DNA from: DASYHS01 sp035998295
Lineage (GTDB): Bacteria > Pseudomonadota > Alphaproteobacteria > Azospirillales > Azospirillaceae
DNA: 9,553 nucleotides
NCBI RefSeq assembly: GCF_035998295.1
Contig: NZ_DASYHS010000039.1
Location: 1-9,553, forward strand
Reading direction: 5' to 3'
Both the position numbers and the translations under genes were made by a program. Positions 1-5,644 of this stretch are shown in pieces; position 1 is the first letter of the stretch; each line of letters starts with the position of its first letter. The notes under the pieces are model-generated. The model searched no databases. It worked only from the letters and a program-made list of their open reading frames with translations, and had not been told where the DNA came from.

Positions 1-822
1 CTGCGCGGCGGGGCCGGAACCCGGCACGCGCTGGCCGAGGGGCTGGCGGCGGACTGTTTCGTGCTGGGCGAGCCGACCGAGCTGGAGCTGGCGACGAGCC
101 ATGCCGCCTCCATGGTGCTGCGGATCAACGTGCTCGGCCGGATGAAGCACTTCGCGACGGTCGAGGTCGCGGGCGCCAAGGGTGCCAACGCGGCGGAGAT
201 GGCGTCGCGCGTCGTCCTGGCGCTTGGCGGCAGCCACCGGCCGCAGCCCCGGCTCGGAGAGGGCGGCTGGCTCAGCTTCGAGCCGCGGCCCGGCTTCGAG
301 GGGCTGCCCCAGCTCAATGTCGGCAGCATGCGCGCCGGGATTTCCCGGGAGTTCAATACCACGCGTCCCGCGCTGTTCCCGGACTTCTGCTCGATCACCG
401 TCGACGTCCGCACCGTGCCGGGAATGACGAAGGAGACGGTGCGGGCCGATCTGGAGCGGCTGCTCGACGGCCTGCGCGCGGAGCTTCCGGAGCTGCGCTA
501 CGAGATCGACTTCACCGACGACACCTTCCCGCTGCCCTTCGACGCGCCCCGCGACTCCGAGGTCGTCCGGTCGGTGGCGCGCGCGCACCGGGAGGTCAAC
601 GGCACCGACGCCACGTGGTCCGAGGTGCTGCGCTTCGCCGCCTCGGACGCGTCCTGGATGGGGGCCGCCGGCATGCCCGGCATCATCTATGGCCCGACGG
701 GACGCTACCTGAGCCGGCCCGACGAGCGTTGCGAGGTCGCCGACCTGGTGCGCGCGGCGAGGGCCTATGCCTGCGTGATCGCGGACATCTGCTCGCGCGA
801 TCGCCGCGAGATCCGAGGGTAA
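1..822 (+). CDS. M20-family metallopeptidase/amidohydrolase, 5'-truncated
   Basis: This is the C-terminal 273 residues of an M20-family hydrolase (ArgE/DapE/carboxypeptidase G2-like), a group of cytoplasmic zinc or cobalt enzymes that cleave N-acyl or amide bonds. Reading frame 1 is open from the left edge, so the real start and the first metal-binding motifs lie outside the window. GEPT at bases 67-78 carries the conserved metal-ligand Glu. A dimerisation (lid) domain follows, with the G-x-x-x-H motif (GRMKHF), NVGS, and the conserved Arg of VDVRTVPG. Near the end, ASDASWMGAAGMPGIIYGP matches the family's closing segment. The next motif normally reads A-H-x-x-D-E but here reads L-S-R-P-D-E, with AGC (Ser) at 712-714 in place of the last metal-ligand His. 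The stop is TAA at 820-822, 37 bp before the solute-binding protein gene, so it is probably the first visible gene of the importer operon. Family assignment is firm; substrate is unknown. Confidence 0.88.
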   Translation: MRGGAGTRHALAEGLAADCFVLGEPTELELATSHAASMVLRINVLGRMKHFATVEVAGAKGANAAEMASRVVLALGGSHRPQPRLGEGGWLSFEPRPGFEGLPQLNVGSMRAGISREFNTTRPALFPDFCSITVDVRTVPGMTKETVRADLERLLDGLRAELPELRYEIDFTDDTFPLPFDAPRDSEVVRSVARAHREVNGTDATWSEVLRFAASDASWMGAAGMPGIIYGPTGRYLSRPDERCEVADLVRAARAYACVIADICSRDRREIRG

Positions 823-823
823 C

Positions 824-838
824 CGGCCCGACGGGCCG
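824..838 (+). other. Short GC-rich hairpin between the M20 and binding-protein genes
   Basis: CGGCCCG at 824-830 is followed by A and its exact reverse complement CGGGCCG at 832-838. As RNA this folds into a 6-bp stem with a GAC loop. It sits 2 bp after the M20 stop codon and about 7 bp before the ribosome-binding site of the next gene. No T-run follows, so it is not a classical terminator. It could act as an mRNA processing or stability element that sets the level of the binding protein relative to the upstream gene. GC-rich DNA makes such palindromes fairly often by chance. Confidence 0.35.
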
Positions 839-844
839 TCTCAC

Positions 845-851
845 GAGGGAG
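845..851 (+). promoter_or_regulatory. Ribosome-binding site of the solute-binding protein gene
   Basis: GAGGGAG lies 8 bases before the ATG at 860. A second in-frame ATG follows directly at 863. The spacing suits the first ATG slightly or both equally, and the signal peptide works from either. Confidence 0.6.
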
Positions 852-859
852 CGACAGTC

Positions 860-1876
860 ATGATGGTCAAGGCAAGGAGCGTGCTGCTGGCCGCCGCCGC
901 GCTGCTGGCGGGGATCGGCGGCGCCGAGGCGCAGCAGAAGATCGTGCTCCAGAGCTGGGGCGGCACCTGGGGCGACGCCATGAAGGAGGCGTGGTTCGAG
1001 CCGTTCGAGAAGGAGACCGGCATCCAGGTCGAGCTGCGCCCCCAGGGCAGCATGATGGACGCGCTGGCCAAGCTGGTCGCGCAGAAGGACCGCATGGACG
1101 TCGACCTCTGGATCACCGGCATGACGCCGACGGCGCTCGCCGACGAGGCCGGCATCCTGGAGACCATCCCGCGCGGCAAGCTGACCAATGCCGAGCACCT
1201 GCCGGACGCGCTGATCGGCGACAAGTATGTCGGCGTCTGGAACACGATCTACGGCGTCGCCTACAACAAGGAGACGGTGCCGTTCCCGATCACCAAGTGG
1301 TCGGACCTGCTGGACGAGCGGCTCGCCGGACAGGTCGGCATCCCGCATGCGACGGGCTACGGCGGCAAGTTCATCCTGCTGCTCGGCTGGCTCGGCGGCG
1401 GCGATGTCGACAACATCGACCCGGCCTTCGAGGTGGCGGCCCAACTCAAGCCGAACATCGGGATCATCTCCAAATCCGACCCCGAGGCGATCAAGTTCCT
1501 CACCTCCGGCGAGGTCGACGTCGCGGCCATGATGCCGCCCGGGAACTTCGTCCAGATCCGCGAGGCCGGCCCGCAGTTCGAGTTCGTGGCGCCGGAGCCC
1601 TTCGTGCCGGCGAACTTCAACAACTTCGCCCTGCTGAAGGGGCCGAACACCGAGGCGGCCGTGAAGTTCATCGACTTCGCGATCTCCAAGCAGGCCCAGG
1701 AGGAGCTGGCCCGCCGGGTCCTGGTCATCCCGGCCAACACCCAGGCCGCGATCCCGGAGGAGCTGGCCCCCTTCGCGCCGCCGCCCGAGCGCCTGCGCTA
1801 CCCGGACGAGGTCGCGATCACCAAGGTGCTGCCCGACTGGGCCGAGCGCTGGGACCGGGTGATCCAGGGGCGGTGA
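860..1876 (+). CDS. ABC transporter extracellular solute-binding protein (family 1, PotD-like)
   Basis: This 338-residue periplasmic binding protein captures the solute for the adjacent importer. It begins with a Sec signal peptide: Lys4 and Arg6, a hydrophobic stretch at about 8-22, and probable cleavage after AEA at residue 24, leaving a mature N-terminus QQKIVLQSWGG. There is no lipobox Cys. The mature start SWGGTWGDAMKEAW followed by FEKETGIQVE, then YGVAYNKE, is typical of the family-1/SBP_bac_8 group used by spermidine/putrescine-type and related importers. The length is normal for the group. The first pocket segment reads SWGGTW rather than the NWTEY of E. coli PotD, so polyamine should not be assumed as substrate. 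It is preceded by the M20 gene (37 bp) and followed by permease genes (19 bp), all on the same strand. Confidence 0.9.
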   Translation: MMVKARSVLLAAAALLAGIGGAEAQQKIVLQSWGGTWGDAMKEAWFEPFEKETGIQVELRPQGSMMDALAKLVAQKDRMDVDLWITGMTPTALADEAGILETIPRGKLTNAEHLPDALIGDKYVGVWNTIYGVAYNKETVPFPITKWSDLLDERLAGQVGIPHATGYGGKFILLLGWLGGGDVDNIDPAFEVAAQLKPNIGIISKSDPEAIKFLTSGEVDVAAMMPPGNFVQIREAGPQFEFVAPEPFVPANFNNFALLKGPNTEAAVKFIDFAISKQAQEELARRVLVIPANTQAAIPEELAPFAPPPERLRYPDEVAITKVLPDWAERWDRVIQGR

Positions 1877-1895
1877 GCGGCGGGGACCGGCGGCG

Positions 1896-2807
1896 ATGAC
1901 CCTCGACCAGGCGCTTCCCGGGCCGGCCGGCGACACGGTCCGGCGCCGGCCCGGGCGGCGGCCGAACCCGGTGCCCTACCTGCTGGTCCTGCCCGCACTC
2001 CTCCTCGTCGCCGGGCTGGTCGGCGCCCTGCTGGTCCTGTCCCTGCGCAGCCTGGAGGGCGCGCAGGGACAGGTTCCCTCGCTGGCCCAGTACGCCCGCA
2101 TCGCGACGTCGCCGCACTATCTCGACCACTTCACGCATTCGGCCTGGCTGGCCGGGGCCGCGACGCTGGCGGCCGCGGTGCTGGGATATCCGGTCGCCTA
2201 CTACATGGAGCGGGTCGGGCGTCCGATGCGTCGGGCGATCATGGCCTTCCTCGCGGTCGTCTTCTTCAGCGACTACGTGCTGCGCATGTTCGGCCTGATC
2301 CTGGTGCTGGGAAAGACCGGGATCGTGAACCGCCTCCTGGTCTGGAGCGGCGCCGTCGACCGGCCGCTGTCGCTGATGTACAACGACTTCGGCGTTTTCG
2401 TCGGCCTCGTGAGCGCCAGCCTGCCGTTCATGATCCTCGCGATCAACGGCGTGCTGGCCCGCCTCGACCCCCGGCTGCCGGAGGCCGCCGCCCTGCTCGG
2501 CGCCTCGCCGCCGCGGGTGTTCTGGCATGTCACCCTGCCGCTCAGCGTCCCGGGGATCGTCTCGGGCGGCATCATCGTCTTCCTGCTGTCGCTGAACTCG
2601 TTCGTCACGCCGGCGCTGCTGGGCGGCGGCTTCGTCGAGATGGTGGCGACCTTCATCTACGAGCAGGCGATCAACCTGTTCAACCTGCCGCTGGGTGCCG
2701 CGGCCGCGATGATCCTGTTCTTCGTCAGCATGGTCCTGCTGGTCGGCGTCAACGGCCTGTTCGACCGCATGGGCCGCCGGTTCGGCGTCCGGGAGGAGGG
2801 GCGATGA
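1896..2807 (+). CDS. ABC transporter permease, PotB-like
   Basis: This 303-residue inner-membrane subunit forms half of the translocation pore. After a charged, Arg/Pro-rich cytoplasmic tail (residues 1-27) come about six hydrophobic spans, including roughly 28-50, 83-104, 114-138, 165-187, 218-240 and 270-292. The cytoplasmic coupling (EAA) loop, PEAAALLGASPPRVFWHVTLP at about 195-215, is the family signature that contacts the ATPase. The segment around residues 123-139 (FFSDYVLRMFG) and the loop order resemble the PotB/PotH group of the BPD_transp_1 family. The start ATG at 1896 gives the expected N-terminal tail; the upstream GGGGA is only a moderate ribosome-binding site. The stop overlaps the next gene's start as ATGA, implying translational coupling. 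Confidence 0.9.
   Translation: MTLDQALPGPAGDTVRRRPGRRPNPVPYLLVLPALLLVAGLVGALLVLSLRSLEGAQGQVPSLAQYARIATSPHYLDHFTHSAWLAGAATLAAAVLGYPVAYYMERVGRPMRRAIMAFLAVVFFSDYVLRMFGLILVLGKTGIVNRLLVWSGAVDRPLSLMYNDFGVFVGLVSASLPFMILAINGVLARLDPRLPEAAALLGASPPRVFWHVTLPLSVPGIVSGGIIVFLLSLNSFVTPALLGGGFVEMVATFIYEQAINLFNLPLGAAAAMILFFVSMVLLVGVNGLFDRMGRRFGVREEGR
2791..2801 (+). promoter_or_regulatory. Strong Shine-Dalgarno inside the end of the first permease gene
   Basis: A purine run containing GGGAGGAGGGG lies just before the overlapping ATG at 2804, within the last codons of the upstream permease gene. Combined with the ATGA overlap it supports the 2804 start. A second ATG at 2807 is the only nearby alternative. Confidence 0.65.
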
Positions 2808-3571
2808 TGCTGCGCCTCGCGGCATGGCTGGTCCTGGGCCTGCTGGCGCTGCCGGTGGTCACGATCGTCGTGACCTCCTTCAACGCGACCTCCAGCTTCG
2901 CCTTCCCGCCGGAGCAATGGTCGCTGCGCTGGTACCGCAACGTCTTCGACACGCCGGTCTTCGGCAGCGGCCTCGTGATGAGCCTGTGGCTCGCCGCGGC
3001 CAGCTCGATGATCGGGCTGGTCGCCGGCACGATGACGGCGCTCGCGGTCGTGCGCTACCGCTTCGTCGGGCGGGGGCTGGTCCTGTCGCTGGTGATGGCG
3101 CCGCTGGTCGTGCCGGAGGTGGTGATCGGCCTGTCCCTGCTGATCTGGCTGCAGAGCGTGCGCTGGCTGTCCGGCAACGGCGCGATCCTCCTCCTGCACT
3201 GCCTTGTCGTGCTGCCCTTCGTGGTCAGGATCCTGGTCGCGAACCTCCAGCGCACCGACGTCAACCTGGAGCATGCGGCGATGCTGCTGGGCGCCAACCC
3301 CGTCCAGGCGTTCGTGCGGGTGACGCTGCCGACCATCGCCAAGGGGCTGGCGGGGGCGCTGGTCTTCGCGCTGGTGATGTCCTTCCACAATTTCACGGCG
3401 ACGTTCTTCCTGGTGTCCACCCAGCAGACGCTGCCGGTCGCCATCTTCCAGTACATCCGGACCGAGCACGACCCGACGATCGCCGCCCTTTCGACCCTGC
3501 TGATGGTCGGCGCGATGGTGATCGTCTGGGTCACGGACCGGCTGCTCGGCCTCGAACGGGTGACGAAATGA
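2804..3571 (+). CDS. ABC transporter permease, PotC-like
   Basis: This 255-residue inner-membrane subunit is the second half of the importer pore. It has a hydrophobic first span at about 5-26 and then the periplasmic segment FAFPPEQWSLRWYRNVF, which is characteristic of PotC/PotI-type permeases. Further spans lie at about 57-82, 92-116, 127-147, 180-205 and 227-246. The EAA loop is LEHAAMLLGANPVQAFVRVT at about 155-174, with His in place of the first Ala of EAA, a common variation. Length matches the family. The start overlaps the previous stop (ATGA at 2804-2807) and the stop overlaps the ATPase start (ATGA at 3568-3571), so the three genes are likely co-translated to give balanced subunits. 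Confidence 0.9.
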   Translation: MMLRLAAWLVLGLLALPVVTIVVTSFNATSSFAFPPEQWSLRWYRNVFDTPVFGSGLVMSLWLAAASSMIGLVAGTMTALAVVRYRFVGRGLVLSLVMAPLVVPEVVIGLSLLIWLQSVRWLSGNGAILLLHCLVVLPFVVRILVANLQRTDVNLEHAAMLLGANPVQAFVRVTLPTIAKGLAGALVFALVMSFHNFTATFFLVSTQQTLPVAIFQYIRTEHDPTIAALSTLLMVGAMVIVWVTDRLLGLERVTK

Positions 3572-4683
3572 CCGCAGCGACCGTAATGGCAGGAGCCGGG
3601 ACCGGCACCAGGATCCGCCTGGACCGGATCAGCATCCGCTACGGCGACTTCACGGCCGTCGACGACCTGACGCTGGCGATCGAGCCTGGCGAGATCCTGG
3701 CCCTGCTGGGCGCCAGCGGCTGCGGCAAGACGACGACGCTGAAGGCGGTCGCCGGCCTCCAGCGGATCGACGACGGCGAGATCCGGTTCGGCGAGCGGCG
3801 CGTCGACGGCCTGGCCCCGCACCGCCGCAACGTCGGCATGGTGTTCCAGAGCTACGCCCTGTTCCCGCACATGACCGTGACCGAGAACGTCCGCTTCGGC
3901 CTGGCCATGCACGGCGTGCCCCGGCACCGGCACGGGGAGCGCATCCGGCGCGTCCTCGACATGCTGCACATCGCGGCGCTCGCGGACTCCTATCCCGACC
4001 AGATCTCCGGCGGGCAGCAGCAGCGGGTAGCGCTCGCGCGCACCCTGGTCGTCGAGCCGCTGGTGCTGCTGCTGGACGAGCCGCTGTCGGCCCTGGACCG
4101 CCAGCTTCGCGACGTGATGCGCACCGAGATCCGTAACGTCGTCAAGCAGACCGGCATCACCTCCCTGCTGGTGACCCACGACCAGGAGGAGGCGTTGACG
4201 GTCGCCGACCGGGTCGCGGTGATGCGCGCCGGACGGATCGAGCAGGTCGGCTCCGCCCGCGAGATCTACGAGGCGCCGCGCACGCGCTACGTCGCCGACT
4301 TCATCGGGCGCATGAACTATCTCCCCGGCCGCGTCCTCGACCAGGGCGGCGGGGTCTGCCGTGTCGAGACCGCGGCCGGCGTCATCGTCGCGCCGGCGGT
4401 ACCCGGCCTGGGGGCCGGGCAGCCGGTGGAGGCGGGCTTCCGGCCCGAGGTGGTGCGGGTCGATGACGCTGGAGCGCCGCGCGGCGATCGCAACCGCGTC
4501 GAGGCGCGGCTCGTCGGCGAGACCTTCGCGGGAGTGACGACCGAGTACCGGTTCCGCACCGCGGGCGAGGTCGAGATCCGCGCGCTCGGCCAGTCGGACG
4601 CGCGCTTCGGGGCCGGCGCCGACCGCCGGTCGTGCCTGGAATGGCCGGTCTCCAGGACCCTGGTGTTCGCGGCGGGCGCCTGA
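3568..4683 (+). CDS. ABC transporter ATPase, PotA-like, with C-terminal TOBE domain
   Basis: This 371-residue protein is the ATP-hydrolysing subunit on the cytoplasmic face that drives the two permeases. All nucleotide-binding motifs are present: Walker A GASGCGKT at residues 48-55, Q-loop Gln94 in VFQSYALFPHMTV, signature SGGQQQR at 147-153, Walker B LLLDEP ending at Asp170-Glu171, D-loop SALD at 174-177 and switch His204 in LLVTHDQEEA. Residues from about 240 to the end form a TOBE-type regulatory tail (FIGRMNYLPG, then GFRPEVVRV), as in PotA/UgpC-like importers. The frame is open well upstream, but the ATG at 3568 gives the family's normal length and an ATGA coupling with the permease stop; an ATG at 3586 is also possible. 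The stop is 4 bp from the convergent polyphosphate kinase gene. Confidence 0.93.
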   Translation: MTAATVMAGAGTGTRIRLDRISIRYGDFTAVDDLTLAIEPGEILALLGASGCGKTTTLKAVAGLQRIDDGEIRFGERRVDGLAPHRRNVGMVFQSYALFPHMTVTENVRFGLAMHGVPRHRHGERIRRVLDMLHIAALADSYPDQISGGQQQRVALARTLVVEPLVLLLDEPLSALDRQLRDVMRTEIRNVVKQTGITSLLVTHDQEEALTVADRVAVMRAGRIEQVGSAREIYEAPRTRYVADFIGRMNYLPGRVLDQGGGVCRVETAAGVIVAPAVPGLGAGQPVEAGFRPEVVRVDDAGAPRGDRNRVEARLVGETFAGVTTEYRFRTAGEVEIRALGQSDARFGAGADRRSCLEWPVSRTLVFAAGA

Positions 4684-4687
4684 GCCC

Positions 4688-5506
4688 TCATCCTCCCGCC
4701 CTGCGGCCGAGCAGTTCCTCCGCGGCGGCCCGGACCGCAGGGTCGATCGGCGGCGGCGTCACCTCGACGCCGCGCTCCAGCGTCTCGGTCACGATCTCCA
4801 GCACGCGCACCCGGGCGTGGTGCTTGCTTTCGGCGGCGACCGCGTGCCAGGGGGCGAGGTCGGTCGAGGTGCGCGCGAACATCTCGTCGATCGCCTCGGC
4901 GTAGTCGGCGCGGCGCTCGCGGTTGCGCAGGTCCTCCTCGGTCAGCTTCCAGCGCTTGGTCGGGTCGAGCAGGCGGCTGCGGAAGCGTTCGAGCTGCTCC
5001 TGGGGGGAGACGTGCAGGAACATCTTCACGAAGCGCGCGCCGTCGTCGACGAGCAGGCGCTCGAACTCGTTGATCTCGTCATAGGCGCGCCGCCATTCTT
5101 CGGGCCGTGCGAAGCCCTGGACCCGCTCGACCAGGACGCGGCCGTACCAGCTCCGGTCGAAGATCGCGAAGGTGCCGGGTTCGGGCAGCCGCTGCCAGAA
5201 CCGCCACAGGTAGTGCCGCCCCTGTTCCGAAGCGCTGGGTGCTGCGATCGGCCAGACGTGGAAGCCCCGGGGGTCGAGAAGCTCTGTGACGCGCCGGATC
5301 GCGCCGCCCTTGCCGGACGCGTCCCAGCCCTCGAAGACCAGGATCGCCCGGCGCCGTTCGTGCCAGTAGGTCTGCTGTATCCGCAGCAGCCGTTTCTGCA
5401 GCACCTCCAGGCGCTTGCGGGCCGCTGCCTTGTCGCGCGCCGGCGGCACGCGCAGGTCGATGTCGGCGAGGCGGGGCGCGTTCGCCTTGGTCTCGATTCC
5501 AGCCAT
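4688..5506 (-). CDS. ppk2: PPK2-family polyphosphate kinase (single domain)
   Basis: This 272-residue cytoplasmic enzyme belongs to the PPK2 family, which transfers phosphate between polyphosphate and nucleotides (AMP, ADP or GDP). Motifs seen: Walker A EGWDASGKGG with Asp62 and Lys66, the segment LDPRGFHVWPIAAPS, HYLWRFWQRLP at 98-108, Walker B FDRSWYGRVLVERV with Asp117-Arg118, an Arg/Lys-rich lid helix around 176-200 (LLDPTKRWKLTEEDLRNRERR), and the closing APWHAV...K..AR pattern. The wording of Walker A and Walker B is closest, from memory, to the active half of two-domain polyphosphate:AMP phosphotransferases (class II), yet only one domain is present. The start is the ATG at 5504-5506, preceded by GAAGG at suitable spacing on this strand. 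It is convergent with the ABC operon and divergent from the GlgE gene. Class and nucleotide preference are uncertain. Confidence 0.92.
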   Translation of the reverse strand: MAGIETKANAPRLADIDLRVPPARDKAAARKRLEVLQKRLLRIQQTYWHERRRAILVFEGWDASGKGGAIRRVTELLDPRGFHVWPIAAPSASEQGRHYLWRFWQRLPEPGTFAIFDRSWYGRVLVERVQGFARPEEWRRAYDEINEFERLLVDDGARFVKMFLHVSPQEQLERFRSRLLDPTKRWKLTEEDLRNRERRADYAEAIDEMFARTSTDLAPWHAVAAESKHHARVRVLEIVTETLERGVEVTPPPIDPAVRAAAEELLGRRAGG

Positions 5507-5528
5507 GGGGTACCTTCACGGGCTCGAT

Positions 5529-5539
5529 GGTTCGGAACC
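5529..5539. repeat. Small perfect inverted repeat in the divergent promoter region
   Basis: GGTTC and GAACC flank a single G, giving an 11-base inverted repeat about 22 bp upstream of the ppk2 start codon. It overlaps the first box of the candidate stress promoter. It could be an operator for a dimeric regulator acting on either gene, or chance. Confidence 0.3.
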
Positions 5540-5559
5540 CCCGGAGGGGATGAGGGGTT
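5534..5559 (+). promoter_or_regulatory. Candidate sigma-EcfG (general stress response) promoter for the GlgE gene
   Basis: GGAAC at 5534-5538 is followed after 17 bases by GGTT at 5556-5559. The alphaproteobacterial EcfG/RpoE2 promoter consensus is GGAAC-N16/17-CGTT, so this matches at the full -35 box, the spacing and three of four -10 bases. It reads toward the GlgE gene and would place the transcript start around 5565-5567, about 80 bases before the preferred GTG start. It lies in the only 138-bp gap between two divergent genes. The match is by eye; one mismatch and the GC-rich background leave real doubt. Confidence 0.45.
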
Positions 5560-5631
5560 AAGCGGGTGCCGAGCGGGCAGACCGCGCGGGATGCCGTCTG
5601 ATGGAAGCCCGCCCAACCGCCAGAATCAACC

Positions 5632-5638
5632 GGAGAGG
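5632..5638 (+). promoter_or_regulatory. Ribosome-binding site that favours the GTG start of the GlgE gene
   Basis: GGAGAGG lies 6 bases upstream of GTG at 5645 and is the best Shine-Dalgarno match in the leader. An in-frame ATG at 5591 has no comparable site and would add 18 residues of low-complexity Ser/Pro/Asn/Gln-rich sequence, so the GTG is preferred. Confidence 0.6.
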
Positions 5639-5644
5639 CGCGTC

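Noticed and set aside
683..1936. Long minus-strand open frame over the binding-protein gene
   Set aside because: It is antisense to a binding protein with a clear signal peptide and family motifs. Its own product is Arg/Gly/Leu/Val-rich and unlike any family.
2824..3567. Upstream extension of the ATPase reading frame through the second permease gene
   Set aside because: It is a Gly/Ala/Arg-rich shadow of the permease in another frame. The ATPase starts naturally at the ATG of 3568 in an ATGA overlap, with normal family length.
4817..5644. Upstream extension of the GlgE reading frame across the whole ppk2 gene
   Set aside because: The extension lies antisense to a clear PPK2 gene and has no domain content. 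The GH13 module begins at about 5654, and a good ribosome-binding site precedes GTG at 5645.
5507..5644. Sigma-70 type promoter for ppk2 on the minus strand
   Set aside because: The best pair I could find was TTGATT with a 17-base gap to TTCCAT, which is too weak to list as a feature.
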